53,709 nucleotides of DNA from Gluconobacter thailandicus F149-1 = NBRC 100600 (GCF_000964465.1 NZ_BANH01000074.1:1-53709), one strand, 5' to 3'. Positions 14,717-24,314 are shown, counted from the stretch's first letter. The notes: generated by a model from the letters alone, not told the origin. Made by a program: numbers and translations.

Positions 14717-16768
14717 ATGAGCGCGGGCGACGACAACCGGTTTCGCCCGAGGCCGGGTCGCATCCGCGCCAACACGCCGAAGGTCGGTCGTGCCAGGAGT
14801 TTCCTGACCAGAGTGCGGACGGTTACGCGCCAGCAACAGGCGGCGACCGGCGCGAGCGGACGCCCTCGAGGTGGCGGTCCTAGCCATGCGCCGAGGGGGG
14901 AGGGAAGCATCGCGTCCGGACGTGGTGTGCGGCGTGGACGCGGGGCGACGTTCGTGCGCGCCCGGAACCTCTCGAATGGCTGGAGCCATCGTCGACCGGG
15001 TAGCCGCCGCGTCGTCGTCAAATCCCGCTCCGTCCGTGCCGCCGGGCGGAATGGCAAGGCCGCTGCCCATCTCCGTTACATCCAGCGCGACGGCACCGCC
15101 CGCGACGGTGAGCGGGGCCGGCTCTATTCGGGGATCGAAGACCGTGCCGATGGTGATGCGTTTCTCGATCGTGGGCGCGACGACCGCCATCAGTTCCGGT
15201 TCATCGTCTCGCCGGAGGATGCCGGGGATCTTGCCGACCTGACGGGCTATACCCGCGATCTGATGGCGCACGTTGAGGCCGATCTCGGCACGAAGCTCGA
15301 TTGGGTTGCCGTTAATCATCATAACACCGGCCATCCGCATGTGCATGTCGTCGTCAACGGCCGCGATGACCTGGGCGAGGATCTGGTCATCAATGGCGAT
15401 TATCTTGCCAACGGCATCCGCGAACGGGCGAGCGAACTGGTGACCTTGGAACTCGGCCCCGTCACGGAGATCGAGCAACGCCGCAAGCTGGTCGCCGAAA
15501 TCGACCAGGATCGTTTTACCCGTATCGACCGGGCGATGCTCGCGGAGGCCGAGGGCTGGTTTCTCGATTTGCGGCATGAACCTGATGATCCGCGTGGCCA
15601 GGCGGACCGGACGCTCCGCCTGCGCCGTCTTGGCAAGCTGGGCGATATGGGCCTCGCCACAGAGCATGCGCCCGGTGTGTGGGAACTGAGCGAGCGGCTG
15701 GAGCCGACGCTGCGCGAGATGGGCGAGCGCGGCGACATCATCCGCACGATGCAGAAGGCGCTCCGGGCGGAGGGCACCGAGCGCGACCCGATGAGCTTTG
15801 CGATCCATGATACCACACTGGCGGTACCGATCGTCGGTCGCGTCATCGACAAGCATCTGTCCGACGAGCTGGGCGAAGAACTGACGCTGGTGGTCGATGG
15901 GATCGATGGCCGCACACACCATGTTTCCGGCATTGACCCAGCTCGTGTCGCGGAGGCGCGGATTGGTAGCATCGTCGAGATTGGGCCGCCTGACAGCGCT
16001 GGACGTCCCTCCGATCGCGCGATTGCCGGCATGGCCGAGGGAGGTATTTATCGGCCGAGCCGTCATCTGGAACAGGCCCGGTTCGAGGGGCGCGTGCCGA
16101 GCGGCGACTATGACGGTTTTGTCGCCTCCCATGTCCGGCGGCTGGAGGCCCTGAGCCGGGCCGGTATCGTCGAACGGATCGACGTCGACCAGTGGCGTAT
16201 TCCCGAGGATTTCGCCACCCGTGCTGCTGCCCATGATGCGGGGAGGGGTGGACGGGCCAATGTTCGCATCCTGTCGACTTTCGATCTCGACAGGCAGATC
16301 GGCGCAGATGGTGCGACCTGGCTCGATCGGCGGCTGGTCGGAGGTGCTGTGTCCGATCTGGTGCCTGCCGGCTTCGGGGAACAGGTGGGCGAGGCGATGG
16401 AGCAGCGGCGGGAGAGGTTGATCGAGCAGGGGGATGCGGTCCGCCGGCCGGATGGGCGCGTCAGCTACCGGCGCAACCTGCTCGCCACGCTTCGGGAGCG
16501 GGAGGTCGCCCGTGTCGGGGTAGAGCTGGCGGCGACGAAATCCGTGCCGTTTCGGGTCGCTGCTGACGGCGAGACGGTCAGTGGCACGTTCACCGGTACC
16601 GCCCAGCTATCCAGCGGGAGCTTCGCTATCGTCGAGAAATCCCATGAGTTCACGCTGCTCCCGTGGCGGCCTGTGATTGAGCGTCCTCTCGGTCAGGAGG
16701 TGACAGGCATAGTGCAGGGTGGATCGGTATCGTGGCAGTTAGGACGGGCTAGGGGAGTGGGGCGCTGA
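14717..16768 (+). CDS. rlxS-like: Relaxase, VirD2/DUF3363 family
   Basis: This relaxase of about 683 residues nicks oriT and stays covalently bound to the strand that is transferred. After a basic N-terminal region come KAAAHLRYIQRDG and the metal-binding histidine motif NHHNTGHPHVHVVVNG (about residues 196-211), typical of this MOBP-like relaxase group. The C-terminal half matches DUF3363. ATG 14717 is chosen because the upstream in-frame extension overlaps the likely oriT and has no relaxase-like sequence. It is the last gene of the rdfS-like operon. Confidence 0.88.
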   Translation: MSAGDDNRFRPRPGRIRANTPKVGRARSFLTRVRTVTRQQQAATGASGRPRGGGPSHAPRGEGSIASGRGVRRGRGATFVRARNLSNGWSHRRPGSRRVVVKSRSVRAAGRNGKAAAHLRYIQRDGTARDGERGRLYSGIEDRADGDAFLDRGRDDRHQFRFIVSPEDAGDLADLTGYTRDLMAHVEADLGTKLDWVAVNHHNTGHPHVHVVVNGRDDLGEDLVINGDYLANGIRERASELVTLELGPVTEIEQRRKLVAEIDQDRFTRIDRAMLAEAEGWFLDLRHEPDDPRGQADRTLRLRRLGKLGDMGLATEHAPGVWELSERLEPTLREMGERGDIIRTMQKALRAEGTERDPMSFAIHDTTLAVPIVGRVIDKHLSDELGEELTLVVDGIDGRTHHVSGIDPARVAEARIGSIVEIGPPDSAGRPSDRAIAGMAEGGIYRPSRHLEQARFEGRVPSGDYDGFVASHVRRLEALSRAGIVERIDVDQWRIPEDFATRAAAHDAGRGGRANVRILSTFDLDRQIGADGATWLDRRLVGGAVSDLVPAGFGEQVGEAMEQRRERLIEQGDAVRRPDGRVSYRRNLLATLREREVARVGVELAATKSVPFRVAADGETVSGTFTGTAQLSSGSFAIVEKSHEFTLLPWRPVIERPLGQEVTGIVQGGSVSWQLGRARGVGR

Positions 16769-17043
16769 ATTGTAAGGTCTGGAGAGACTCTCTCGCTGCT
16801 GGGAGAGCCTGATTGCAAATTTTTTTAACACGCCTCGCATCGTCACAATGCGCGTAGAGTTTGATACACCCAAGGAGTGCTTTCAATAAGTTAAATTCAT
16901 TTTCCCGTTCGGCTGGATATCTTATGGACTGCGCGTTCGTATTAATCCCAGCTCCAATAGCGTGCCTTATTAGTGGAAAACTAGACTAGGGAAATCGAAA
17001 TAGTGTTATCGGATATCGCAGGATAAAAAGTTCTGAAAAAGCC

Positions 17044-17949
17044 CTACACGCTCCCAAACAACCGTAAACAAAAGTCAGTAAACGCCTGGACTTTTGCGGC
17101 ACGATGGCGGCGTGATGGGTAGATCGCGAAAAGGGGGAATGTTTCGTCCGGCCAGTCGGTGAAAATGTCGATGAGGCGGCTACTTTGAAGTAACTTCTCT
17201 GTTCCGAGTGCCATCACCTGTGCTATCCCGACACCTGCTAGACAAGCCTCTAGCATGGACTCCACATCGGAAACCATAAGCCGAGCGGGCGGGCTGATCG
17301 GAAAGACCTCCCCCCCTCGACGAAATTCCCAGTTGAATGGACGCCCCGTGATCGGATCGCGATAATCAATGCATTCATGACTCATTAAGTCCCGCGGGTG
17401 TTCCAGCTTTCCATGTTTCTTAAGATAGCTCGGAGCGGCAACAGTCAGGATCCGTGTTTCAAGCATTTTCCGCGCCGTGAAATTTCCACCCGGAGGCGGA
17501 CCAAAGCGTAGAGCCATGTCGAAGCCGTCAGCGATGAGATCACCGACATGGTCACGCATCACGAGTTCAAGCCGAAGAGCGTGATAGTCTGCCAGAAAAT
17601 CTGCTAGACCGCGTGCCAATATAAGACGTGAGATAAACGGATCGACATTGACCCGAAGTCGACCGGACACACATTGCCTCGCGCACGCAACATCCAGAGC
17701 AGCCTCCTCAATGCCAGCGAGGTGCGGTCCAACACGTTCGCAGAACCGGCGCCCCTCGTCGCTCATTCGTAGCGTCCGGGTGGTCCGGTCAAGAAGCCGA
17801 ACACCTAGTCGGGTCTCCAGCCGAGCAATAGCACGCCCGACGCCGGATGGGGTCATGTGGAGCGTCTCGGCCGCCCGAGACATGGACCCTGCCTCGATCA
17901 CCGCCATAAAAACGGTCAAACCCGCCAGAAGTCGTCCATCGTAAGCCAT
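17044..17949 (-). CDS. LysR-family regulator divergent from SDR gene
   Basis: This 301-residue protein has an N-terminal LysR winged helix (residues 7-65, LTVFMAVIEAGSMSRAAETL and GVGRAIARLETRLGVRLLDR) and the LysR effector domain. It is divergent from the SDR gene with a 99-bp promoter gap and probably controls it. Together they form an oxidoreductase/LysR cargo pair like the one at 3680-5490. Codon use is less G+C-rich than in the relaxase gene, so it was probably acquired separately. Confidence 0.88.
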   Translation of the reverse strand: MAYDGRLLAGLTVFMAVIEAGSMSRAAETLHMTPSGVGRAIARLETRLGVRLLDRTTRTLRMSDEGRRFCERVGPHLAGIEEAALDVACARQCVSGRLRVNVDPFISRLILARGLADFLADYHALRLELVMRDHVGDLIADGFDMALRFGPPPGGNFTARKMLETRILTVAAPSYLKKHGKLEHPRDLMSHECIDYRDPITGRPFNWEFRRGGEVFPISPPARLMVSDVESMLEACLAGVGIAQVMALGTEKLLQSSRLIDIFTDWPDETFPLFAIYPSRRHRAAKVQAFTDFCLRLFGSV

Positions 17950-18048
17950 CTATCTGTGACTTCTAGTCCATAATGTTGTGACAGATCGACATTACTATCA
18001 AAAATAGCGGACGCGTAAAAGATAAGGCAGACTCAACCCGATAAGGAT

Positions 18049-18744
18049 ATGAACGTGACACAGCGGCAGACCGCCCTGATTGTGGGGGCCTCTCGCGGGC
18101 TTGGCCTCGCACTGGTCAAAGAGTTTTTAGAACGTGACTGGAGCGTCATTGCGACACAGCGCACGCCCTCTCAAGAGCTCGATAAGTTGACAGAGCGCTT
18201 TTCTGGAACTCTGCGCATCGAGACCGTCGACATCGCCTATGCCGGTGAGGTTCGTCTCCTCCGAGATCGGCTCGACGGGCAACAGCTTGATCTTCTTTTC
18301 ATCAACGCTGGGATTGCGCGGTCGATTGAGGCAACACCCGCTACGATCGACGAAGTTGACTTTCTATCCATGATGCTGGTGAACAGCCTCTCGCCTGTCC
18401 GAGCAGCAGAAATTCTGCGAGATCTAGTCCCGAGAGGCAATGTTATCGCGATCATGACATCAGAACTCGGTAGCATCACCAATGCAGAAGATGGTTGGCA
18501 ATGCTATTCAGCTAGTAAAGCCGCTCTCAACATGCTGATGAAGAAATTTGCGAGCCGCTATGCAGAAGACGCATATGCTCTCCTACTTATTGCTCCAGGC
18601 TGGGTTCGCACAGAGATGGGCGGAAACGAGGCAACGCTCTCAATTGAAGAAAGTATCCCACTCGTCGTGGACACGATCAACGCCAATCTGGGCCTACCTG
18701 GGTTGCGTTACCTTGATCGCTTCAACAGGATTATTCCTTGGTAA
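18049..18744 (+). CDS. Short-chain dehydrogenase/reductase (SDR)
   Basis: This 231-residue classical SDR has the NAD(P)-binding motif GASRGLGLAL (about residues 13-22), FINAGIA (about 84-90) and the catalytic region TSELGSI with YSASKAA (Ser about 141, Tyr and Lys about 155-159). It would oxidise or reduce a hydroxyl/carbonyl substrate, which cannot be named. It is cytosolic. The divergent LysR gene is the likely regulator. The 264 bp after it hold no recognisable gene; a 61-codon frame at 18756-18941 has no visible domain. Confidence 0.88.
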   Translation: MNVTQRQTALIVGASRGLGLALVKEFLERDWSVIATQRTPSQELDKLTERFSGTLRIETVDIAYAGEVRLLRDRLDGQQLDLLFINAGIARSIEATPATIDEVDFLSMMLVNSLSPVRAAEILRDLVPRGNVIAIMTSELGSITNAEDGWQCYSASKAALNMLMKKFASRYAEDAYALLLIAPGWVRTEMGGNEATLSIEESIPLVVDTINANLGLPGLRYLDRFNRIIPW

Positions 18745-19023
18745 GAAGATGTTGAGTGCAACAATTAACAAGTTATTGCGGCACGCTATATACCTCGAAG
18801 ACCTTACCAAAAGGCATGACCATATACCCTATTGGAGATGCTTTTGCACGTCCGATGGATGACATTGCTCATTTTGGCTGGTTTTTGTGGCGTGAGTTCG
18901 CAGAGATTAATCGGGAGAATGTTCTCAATGTAGCCTGCTGATAAGCTGAAACTGCGATGTATCAGCCCAGCGTTTTATCGCTCAGGTTAACGATGTTGCG
19001 CCTGCTACGTGAAAGAATTTCTA

Positions 19024-19962
19024 ATGCGGTGGGGTAGGACGAAAATACGACGGAATGTGCCAAGCGAACATCTCAATGTTATCCGCAATATTTCCTTAAT
19101 TTCGCTTCGACACGCGGTTATCGTTGCTGAGGTATTGAATTTTCGTCAAGCAGCGACTGTACTTGGTACGACACAATCAAGTGTCAGCGCCCGGATCAAG
19201 GGATTGGAAGATGCTCTCGGTGTCATGCTTTTCGAACGACGACATCGTGGTGTCCGGCTAACCAATGCTGGGCGTTGCTTCGTTGCCGAGGTATCGACTG
19301 GCATTGCAAAAATCGATCATGCTGTGCGCAGGGTAGGCGCATTGATGGACGGTGCAGAAGGACATCTGTCGATTGGACTATATAGTCCAATTTCTACCGG
19401 CTTTCTTGCCGATCTGCGCCGTAAATTCCGCACGAACTACCCGATGATTAGACAGTCTGTGTTGGAGGGAAATGAGTCAGAAATAATCGCTCTAGTCCGG
19501 GAAGGTACGCTCGACATGGCTTTCATCCTTGGCGCAGTGAATTCCCCCGACTGTCATTCCCGTGAACTTTGGTCTGAGCCGGTCATGGTGGTTCTGCCGA
19601 CAGATCATCCATTGGCAGAACAGGAAATTATCACATGGATCGAACTCGCCGACGAAACCTTCCTCGTCCGTCATGGCGGGGCTGGGCCGAAAATATTCGA
19701 ACACGTCGTACGTCGCATAAGTGAACGGAAGCGCAGTTCGCGTATTCACCGTTGCAATGTCGCACGAGATACGCTGATGGCTATGGTTGCTGCTGGTGAG
19801 GGCATTACGCTCGTCAGTAAGGCGGCAACATATATACCATTTCCTGGTGTTGTGTTCCGGACGATTGTTGATGAGCCTGAAGAGGCACATTTTAATGTTA
19901 TATGGTCGCCACATAATCGTAACCCAGCATTGTTGCACATGCTCAATCTAGCCACAAAATGA
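19024..19962 (+). CDS. LysR-family regulator before the QseC/QseM-like pair
   Basis: This LysR protein of about 312 residues has its winged helix at about residues 25-85 (ISLRHAVIVAEVLNFRQAA, TTQSSVSARIKGLEDALGV) and a full effector domain (MVVLPTDHPLAEQE, AGEGITLVSKAATYIP). The exact start is uncertain: ATG 19024 is used, and GTG 19009 or a later start is possible. It has no divergent enzyme gene. It ends 15 bp inside the convergent decayed XRE gene. It may regulate transfer genes, but nothing in the sequence proves this. Confidence 0.82.
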   Translation: MRWGRTKIRRNVPSEHLNVIRNISLISLRHAVIVAEVLNFRQAATVLGTTQSSVSARIKGLEDALGVMLFERRHRGVRLTNAGRCFVAEVSTGIAKIDHAVRRVGALMDGAEGHLSIGLYSPISTGFLADLRRKFRTNYPMIRQSVLEGNESEIIALVREGTLDMAFILGAVNSPDCHSRELWSEPVMVVLPTDHPLAEQEIITWIELADETFLVRHGGAGPKIFEHVVRRISERKRSSRIHRCNVARDTLMAMVAAGEGITLVSKAATYIPFPGVVFRTIVDEPEEAHFNVIWSPHNRNPALLHMLNLATK

Positions 19963-20208
19963 TCCTTTTAATGCAAGCAGGACGGGACAGTTTTCAATAA
20001 GCCCCCGGTTCCACGTCGAGTGCCTATGCAATCTTTTCCAGGATCGTAACGCTTGCCGATATGTCCGTGCGTTCGAGCGTCGGAGATAGCTGGTGCTCAG
20101 GCCAGTGCAATCGGCCAGTTCCACCTGCGTCATGTCCCAAGTCTTGCGCGCTTCTGTAAGAAGTGATTGCAGCAAAAGCTGCCGGGGTGTGCGCAAGGAT
20201 TTCTTCAT
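19948..20208 (-). pseudogene. Decayed QseC-like XRE regulator
   Basis: The first 40 residues are a good XRE start (MKKSLRTPRQLLLQSLL, then MTQVELADCTGLSTSYL). The frame then breaks. The following helix reads in another frame (LERTDISASVTILEK) and the end again in the first (LIENC where LIEKL is expected). At least two indels have destroyed the helix-turn-helix. The gene is divergent from the DUF2285 gene at 20313, the arrangement of qseC and qseM in ICEMlSymR7A, where QseC represses and times qseM. Loss would leave qseM without this control. Confidence 0.7.
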
Positions 20209-20244
20209 GCGGAACGCTCTCCGACGGGTTGCGGAGCTGTTCCA

Positions 20245-20265
20245 ATAATCCTGATTTGGGATTAT
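20245..20265. promoter_or_regulatory. Operator-like dyad between the QseC-like and QseM-like genes
   Basis: ATAATCC (20245-20251) and GGATTAT (20259-20265) form a perfect 7-bp dyad with a 7-bp spacer, followed at once by overlapping GGGATTATCCC symmetry (20258-20268). It lies in the divergent promoter region, 48 bp before the DUF2285 start. QseC-type proteins bind paired operators in this position. Here the regulator gene is broken but the site survives. Confidence 0.5.
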
Positions 20266-20312
20266 CCCATTTTAGGACATGGTTGGCTGCAATCCTGCTG
20301 GAGCGCTGTCGG

Positions 20313-20609
20313 ATGACAGCAAGGCCCGAACTAGACCCCGATGTCGATGACCTGGCCCCGACCATGCCGGAGATCACGACTTATGACGAAGTGCATTTCA
20401 TCACCTATCTCCGCCTGCTCGATGCCGAGGCGGATCGGGCCGATTGGGCGGAGGTGGCGCGGATCGTGCTGCATCGCGATCCGGCGGACGCAGAGCGCAC
20501 GCGCATCTGCTGGAAAAGCCATCTCGCCCGTGCGCAATGGATGACGAAAATCGGTTATCGGAAGATTCTCGAACAGGCCGTGATCGACGCCCGCGCAACG
20601 CGGCACTGA
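20313..20609 (+). CDS. qseM-like: QseM-like DUF2285 antiactivator
   Basis: This 98-residue protein is a single DUF2285 domain: TYDEVHFITYLRLLDAEAD, WAEVARIVLHRDP and HLARAQWMTKIGYRKILEQ. ATG 20313 is chosen because the upstream extension is not domain-like and runs into the divergent promoter. In ICEMlSymR7A, QseM is a small DUF2285 protein that binds TraR and FseA and blocks transfer. The FseA-like protein here also ends in a DUF2285 domain, so a similar interaction is plausible. No TraR/LuxR gene is seen in the window. Confidence 0.72.
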   Translation: MTARPELDPDVDDLAPTMPEITTYDEVHFITYLRLLDAEADRADWAEVARIVLHRDPADAERTRICWKSHLARAQWMTKIGYRKILEQAVIDARATRH

Positions 20610-20726
20610 CCGTCCTTTTTCTTCGCCATGGTATCCGGTGGTACGATCGCGACTCATTATATATTGTCTGCCGCTGGGTCGCCCCTTCTCTGATCGGTTT
20701 CATTCCCCAAGCTGATTGGAGCCCCG

Positions 20727-22715
20727 ATGTCTGGAAGCCGTGTCCTGTGGGGGCAGGTCGCCCTCGTTCTGCTGATCGTCTTCGTCGCCATCTGGAGTGC
20801 GACGGAATGGACGGCCTGGCGTCTCAGTTTTCAGTCCCAGCTTGGTGTCCCCTGGTTCATGGTGGCGGGCTGGCCGTTCTACTATCCGCCGGCCTTCTTC
20901 TGGTGGTGGTATTTCTACGACGCCTACGCGCCGTCGATCTTCGTGACGGGCGGATATATCGCCTCGTCCGGCGGCCTCATCGCCATCGTGGTGGCCATCG
21001 GCTTGTCCATACTTCGGGCGCGGGAGGCCCGCAACGTCGCCACATACGGCTCGGCCCGCTGGGCGGAGGTCGGCGAAGTGAAGGAAGCCGGGCTGCTCGC
21101 CCCCGACGGCGTGGTGCTGGGCCGGTGGGATCGGGACTATCTTCGGCATAATGGTCCCGAGCATGTCCTGTGCTTCGCCCCGACCCGCTCGGGCAAAGGC
21201 GTCGGGCTGGTCGTGCCCACGCTGCTGACCTGGCCGGGCTCGGCCATCGTTCATGACATCAAGGGCGAGAACTGGGGGCTGACCGCCGGGTTTCGTGCGC
21301 GGCACGGGCGTGTGTTGCTGTTCGACCCGACCGATCCGGCTTCATCGCCCTACAACCCGCTGCTGGAGGTCCGGCGTGGCGACAGGGAGGTGCGCGACGT
21401 CCAGAACATCGCCGATATCCTCGTCGACCCCGAAGGTGCTTTGGATCGACGCAACCATTGGGAGAAGACCTCGCACTCCCTGCTGGTGGGTGCGATCCTG
21501 CATGTCCTTTACGCCGAGCCGGACAAGACGCTGGCCGGTGTCGCGAATTTTCTTTCCGATCCGAAGCGGCCGATGGAGGCGACGCTGCGTGCCATGATGT
21601 CCACGTCGCATCTCGGCAAGGCGGGCGTGCATCCCGTCATTGCCTCTTCGGCGCGCGAGCTGCTGAACAAGAGCGACAACGAGCGCTCAGGTGTATTGTC
21701 CACCGCCATGTCGTTCCTGGGCCTCTATCGCGACCCCGTGGTGGCAAAGGTGACGGCACGATGCGACTGGCGCATCGCGGATCTCGTGTCCGGCCGCCAG
21801 TCCGCGAGCCTCTATCTCGTCGTACCGCCATCCGACATTGCCCGCACCAAGCCGCTGATCCGCCTGATCCTGAACCAGATTGGCCGGCGGCTGACGGAGG
21901 ATCTGCATGTCTCCGCCCATCGGCACCGGTTGCTGCTGATGCTCGATGAGTTTCCCGCCCTTGGTCGGCTGGATTTCTTCGAGAGTGCGCTGGCCTTCAT
22001 GGCGGGGTATGGGATCAAATCTTTCCTGATCGCGCAGAGTCTCAACCAGATCGAAAAAGCTTACGGCGCGAACAACAGCATTCTCGACAACTGTCATGTC
22101 CGCGTCGCGTTTGCCACCAACGACGAGCGTACCGCCCGGCGTGTGTCGGACGCGCTCGGCACCGCGACCGAGATGCGTGATTCCACCAATTATGCCGGCC
22201 ATCGCCTGTCACCCTGGCTCGGGCATCTCATGGTGTCGCGGCAGGAGACGGCACGACCTCTACTCACGCCCGGCGAGGTGATGCAGCTTCCGCCGACCGA
22301 TGAACTGTTGCTGGTCGCGGGCGTCGCCCCCGTGCGTGCGAAGAAGGCGCGCTATTACGAGGACGCGCGGTTCATGGAGCGTGTCCTCCCGCCCCCGGCC
22401 ACCGGAACGAAACGCCCGTCCGCGCCTCCGTCCGACGACTGGTCGGCGCTGGAGACAATGGCGCCATCAGGAGGATCAGCACCGGGTGGGAACACGGGCG
22501 CTGATGGTGATCCCGCCAATGCCGGCATCCGCCGCGAACCGGAATTGCCGGAGTATGAGGACGTCGTGCCGCCCGAGCATCCGGGCGTGCAGGAGTTCGA
22601 TGTGCTCGACGACGAGCCGGATGTCGATGCTGCCAAAGCGCGCGCCATACGCCAGCAGGCTCGTTTCGTTGCGCGGCAGGCGACGATGGACCCGGCCGAT
22701 GGCCTCGATCTGTGA
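20727..22715 (+). CDS. traG: TraG/VirD4 type IV coupling protein
   Basis: This 662-residue inner-membrane ATPase brings the relaxosome to the secretion channel. It has N-terminal transmembrane helices (about residues 8-25 and 45-95), a Walker A motif in CFAPTRSGKGVGL (about 149-161) and Walker B LLLMLDEFPALG (about 401-412). The C-terminal tail of about 100 residues is acidic and Pro/Asp-rich, typical of the family. The stop overlaps the start region of the ribbon-helix-helix gene. It opens the traG-trb operon. Confidence 0.93.
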   Translation: MSGSRVLWGQVALVLLIVFVAIWSATEWTAWRLSFQSQLGVPWFMVAGWPFYYPPAFFWWWYFYDAYAPSIFVTGGYIASSGGLIAIVVAIGLSILRAREARNVATYGSARWAEVGEVKEAGLLAPDGVVLGRWDRDYLRHNGPEHVLCFAPTRSGKGVGLVVPTLLTWPGSAIVHDIKGENWGLTAGFRARHGRVLLFDPTDPASSPYNPLLEVRRGDREVRDVQNIADILVDPEGALDRRNHWEKTSHSLLVGAILHVLYAEPDKTLAGVANFLSDPKRPMEATLRAMMSTSHLGKAGVHPVIASSARELLNKSDNERSGVLSTAMSFLGLYRDPVVAKVTARCDWRIADLVSGRQSASLYLVVPPSDIARTKPLIRLILNQIGRRLTEDLHVSAHRHRLLLMLDEFPALGRLDFFESALAFMAGYGIKSFLIAQSLNQIEKAYGANNSILDNCHVRVAFATNDERTARRVSDALGTATEMRDSTNYAGHRLSPWLGHLMVSRQETARPLLTPGEVMQLPPTDELLLVAGVAPVRAKKARYYEDARFMERVLPPPATGTKRPSAPPSDDWSALETMAPSGGSAPGGNTGADGDPANAGIRREPELPEYEDVVPPEHPGVQEFDVLDDEPDVDAAKARAIRQQARFVARQATMDPADGLDL

Positions 22716-22717
22716 GG

Positions 22718-23161
22718 ATGCCCATGCCGAGCAAGACCCGCATGAATGTGTATTTCGAGCCGGAGCTTCTGAAGCAGGTCGAAGCGCTGGCGTTGCGGCG
22801 CAACGTCTCGAAATCGGCGGTGATCGAAGCGGCCGTCGCGTCCTTTCTCTCGGCCGACGCCTCGGAGCGGCTGGAAGCGGTGTTCGCCCGCCGCATGGAC
22901 AGGATCGACCGCCAGGTCGCCGGGATGGACGAGGATATCGCCATTATGGGCGAGACGCTGGCACTGTTCATCCGTTTCTGGCTGACTGTCACCCCGCCAC
23001 TGCCTGACAGTGCCCAGGCATCCGCCAGGGCGAAAGGCGTCGAGCGGTTCGAGGGTTTCTTGCAATCGCTCGGACGGAAACTGGCGACCGGAGATCGGTT
23101 TCTCAGGGAGCTGTCGCGAGACATCGACACGCGGCGCAATGGTGGTGAAGACCCCCAGTAA
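22718..23161 (+). CDS. Ribbon-helix-helix (CopG-type) accessory protein
   Basis: This protein of about 147 residues has a ribbon-helix-helix domain at its N-terminus (RMNVYFEPELLKQVEALA, then VSKSAVIEAAVASFL), followed by a helical region. Proteins of this type lie between traG and trbB in many alphaproteobacterial elements and may bind oriT or autoregulate the operon. ATG 22718 or 22724 could be the start. The stop lies 172 bp before trbB. Confidence 0.8.
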   Translation: MPMPSKTRMNVYFEPELLKQVEALALRRNVSKSAVIEAAVASFLSADASERLEAVFARRMDRIDRQVAGMDEDIAIMGETLALFIRFWLTVTPPLPDSAQASARAKGVERFEGFLQSLGRKLATGDRFLRELSRDIDTRRNGGEDPQ

Positions 23162-23284
23162 TCGTCAGATTGCGTGGGGTTGGCGCAAGGATTCGTCAAT
23201 CCCGCCGATCGCCGCCGTTTCCACGCGATGACCGCACGGTATGCGATAGTTGTTGAATCGAGCCGAAATGGGCCTCTTTTAATT

Positions 23285-23330
23285 ATCCCCGTGTGGGGAC
23301 CATCTGTTCTGGTCCCGTTCGAGCGGGGAT
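23285..23330 (+). promoter_or_regulatory. Two-tier RNA hairpin in the trbB leader
   Basis: ATCCCCG (23285-23291) pairs with CGGGGAT (23324-23330) and encloses a second stem GGGACCA/TGGTCCC (23296-23302 and 23310-23316). The trbB start codon is 3 nt after the outer stem. Its only G-rich ribosome-binding-like sequence, GCGGGGA, is inside the 3' arm. The structure could hide the ribosome binding site or terminate upstream transcription; no T-run is present, so the first is favoured. Confidence 0.45.
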
Positions 23331-23333
23331 CAG

Positions 23334-24314
23334 ATGGTGGTTTCGCATCATAATTCAGAGAGTCAAGCACGCGGCGTCTCGATGCTGCGCACTGCGATGG
23401 GGCCGGCGATTGCGGGTCACCTTGCCGATCCCGGCGTGGTCGAGGTCATGCTCAATCCGGACGGGCGGTTGTGGATCGACCGGCTGTCCGAAGGACTGTC
23501 CGACACGGGCGACAGGATTACGCCAGCCGATGTCGAGCGCATCGTGCGCCTGGTCGCACACCATGTCGGGGCGGAGGTGCATGAAGCGGCACCGCGCGTA
23601 TCGGCGGAATTGCCGACTGGCGAACGGTTTGAGGGATTACTGCCGCCCGTTGTGACGGCCCCGAGTTTCGCGATCCGTAAACCCGCTGCCGCTGTCTTTA
23701 CCCTTGATGATTATGTTGCTGCCGGGATCATGACTGCGGGTCAGGCCCGTTTTCTGCGCTGTGCTGTTGCGGAACGGAAAAACATCCTGGTCGCGGGCGG
23801 GACATCCACGGGCAAGACCACGCTGGTCAACGCCCTGCTGGCCGAGGTCGCGAAAACTGACGAGCGGGTCGTGCTGATCGAGGATACGCGCGAACTGCAA
23901 TGTGCTGCGCCGAACCTCGTGTCTATGCGCACAAGGGACGGCATCGTCACCCTGTCCGAGCTGGTGCGCTCGGCCCTGCGCCTGAGGCCCGATCGCATCC
24001 CGATCGGCGAGGTGCGTGGTCCCGAGACACTGGATCTGCTCAAGGCGTGGGGCACGGGTCATCCCGGTGGCATCGGCACGCTGCATGCCGGCACTGCCAT
24101 CGGCGCCCTGCACCGCATGGAGCAACTGATCCAGGAGATCGTCGTCACCGTGCCGCGCGCGCTGATCGCCGAGACGATCGATGTGATCACGGTGCTGTCC
24201 GGCCGGGGCACGCAGCGCCGGCTGTCCGAACTCGCCACTGTGGATGGGCTCGATCCCGCCACAGGCGCCTATCGCATTCATTCAATCCATAATACCGATG
24301 GAGAACCCCAATGA
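23334..24314 (+). CDS. trbB: TrbB, VirB11-type secretion ATPase
   Basis: This 326-residue hexameric ATPase belongs to the Trb type IV secretion system. The N-terminal domain includes [16 protein letters not shown]. Walker A is [10 protein letters not shown] (about residues 155-164), followed by the Asp box LIEDTREL and IGEVRGPE, and the His-box region [13 protein letters not shown] 23334 gives the usual N-terminus; ATG 23382 is an alternative. It overlaps trbC by ATGA. It is the cytoplasmic motor for pilus assembly and DNA export. Confidence 0.93.
   Translation: MVVSHHNSESQARGVSMLRTAMGPAIAGHLADPGVVEVMLNPDGRLWIDRLSEGLSDTGDRITPADVERIVRLVAHHVGAEVHEAAPRVSAELPTGERFEGLLPPVVTAPSFAIRKPAAAVFTLDDYVAAGIMTAGQARFLRCAVAERKNILVAGGTSTGKTTLVNALLAEVAKTDERVVLIEDTRELQCAAPNLVSMRTRDGIVTLSELVRSALRLRPDRIPIGEVRGPETLDLLKAWGTGHPGGIGTLHAGTAIGALHRMEQLIQEIVVTVPRALIAETIDVITVLSGRGTQRRLSELATVDGLDPATGAYRIHSIHNTDGEPQ

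Noticed and set aside
14444-16234. 596-codon minus-strand frame
   Set aside because: It lies antisense to the relaxase gene, with no recognisable domain; long antisense frames are common in G+C-rich DNA.
18756-18941. 61-codon frame between the SDR and LysR genes
   Set aside because: No domain, weak start context and no homology that I can recognise; the gap is better treated as intergenic.
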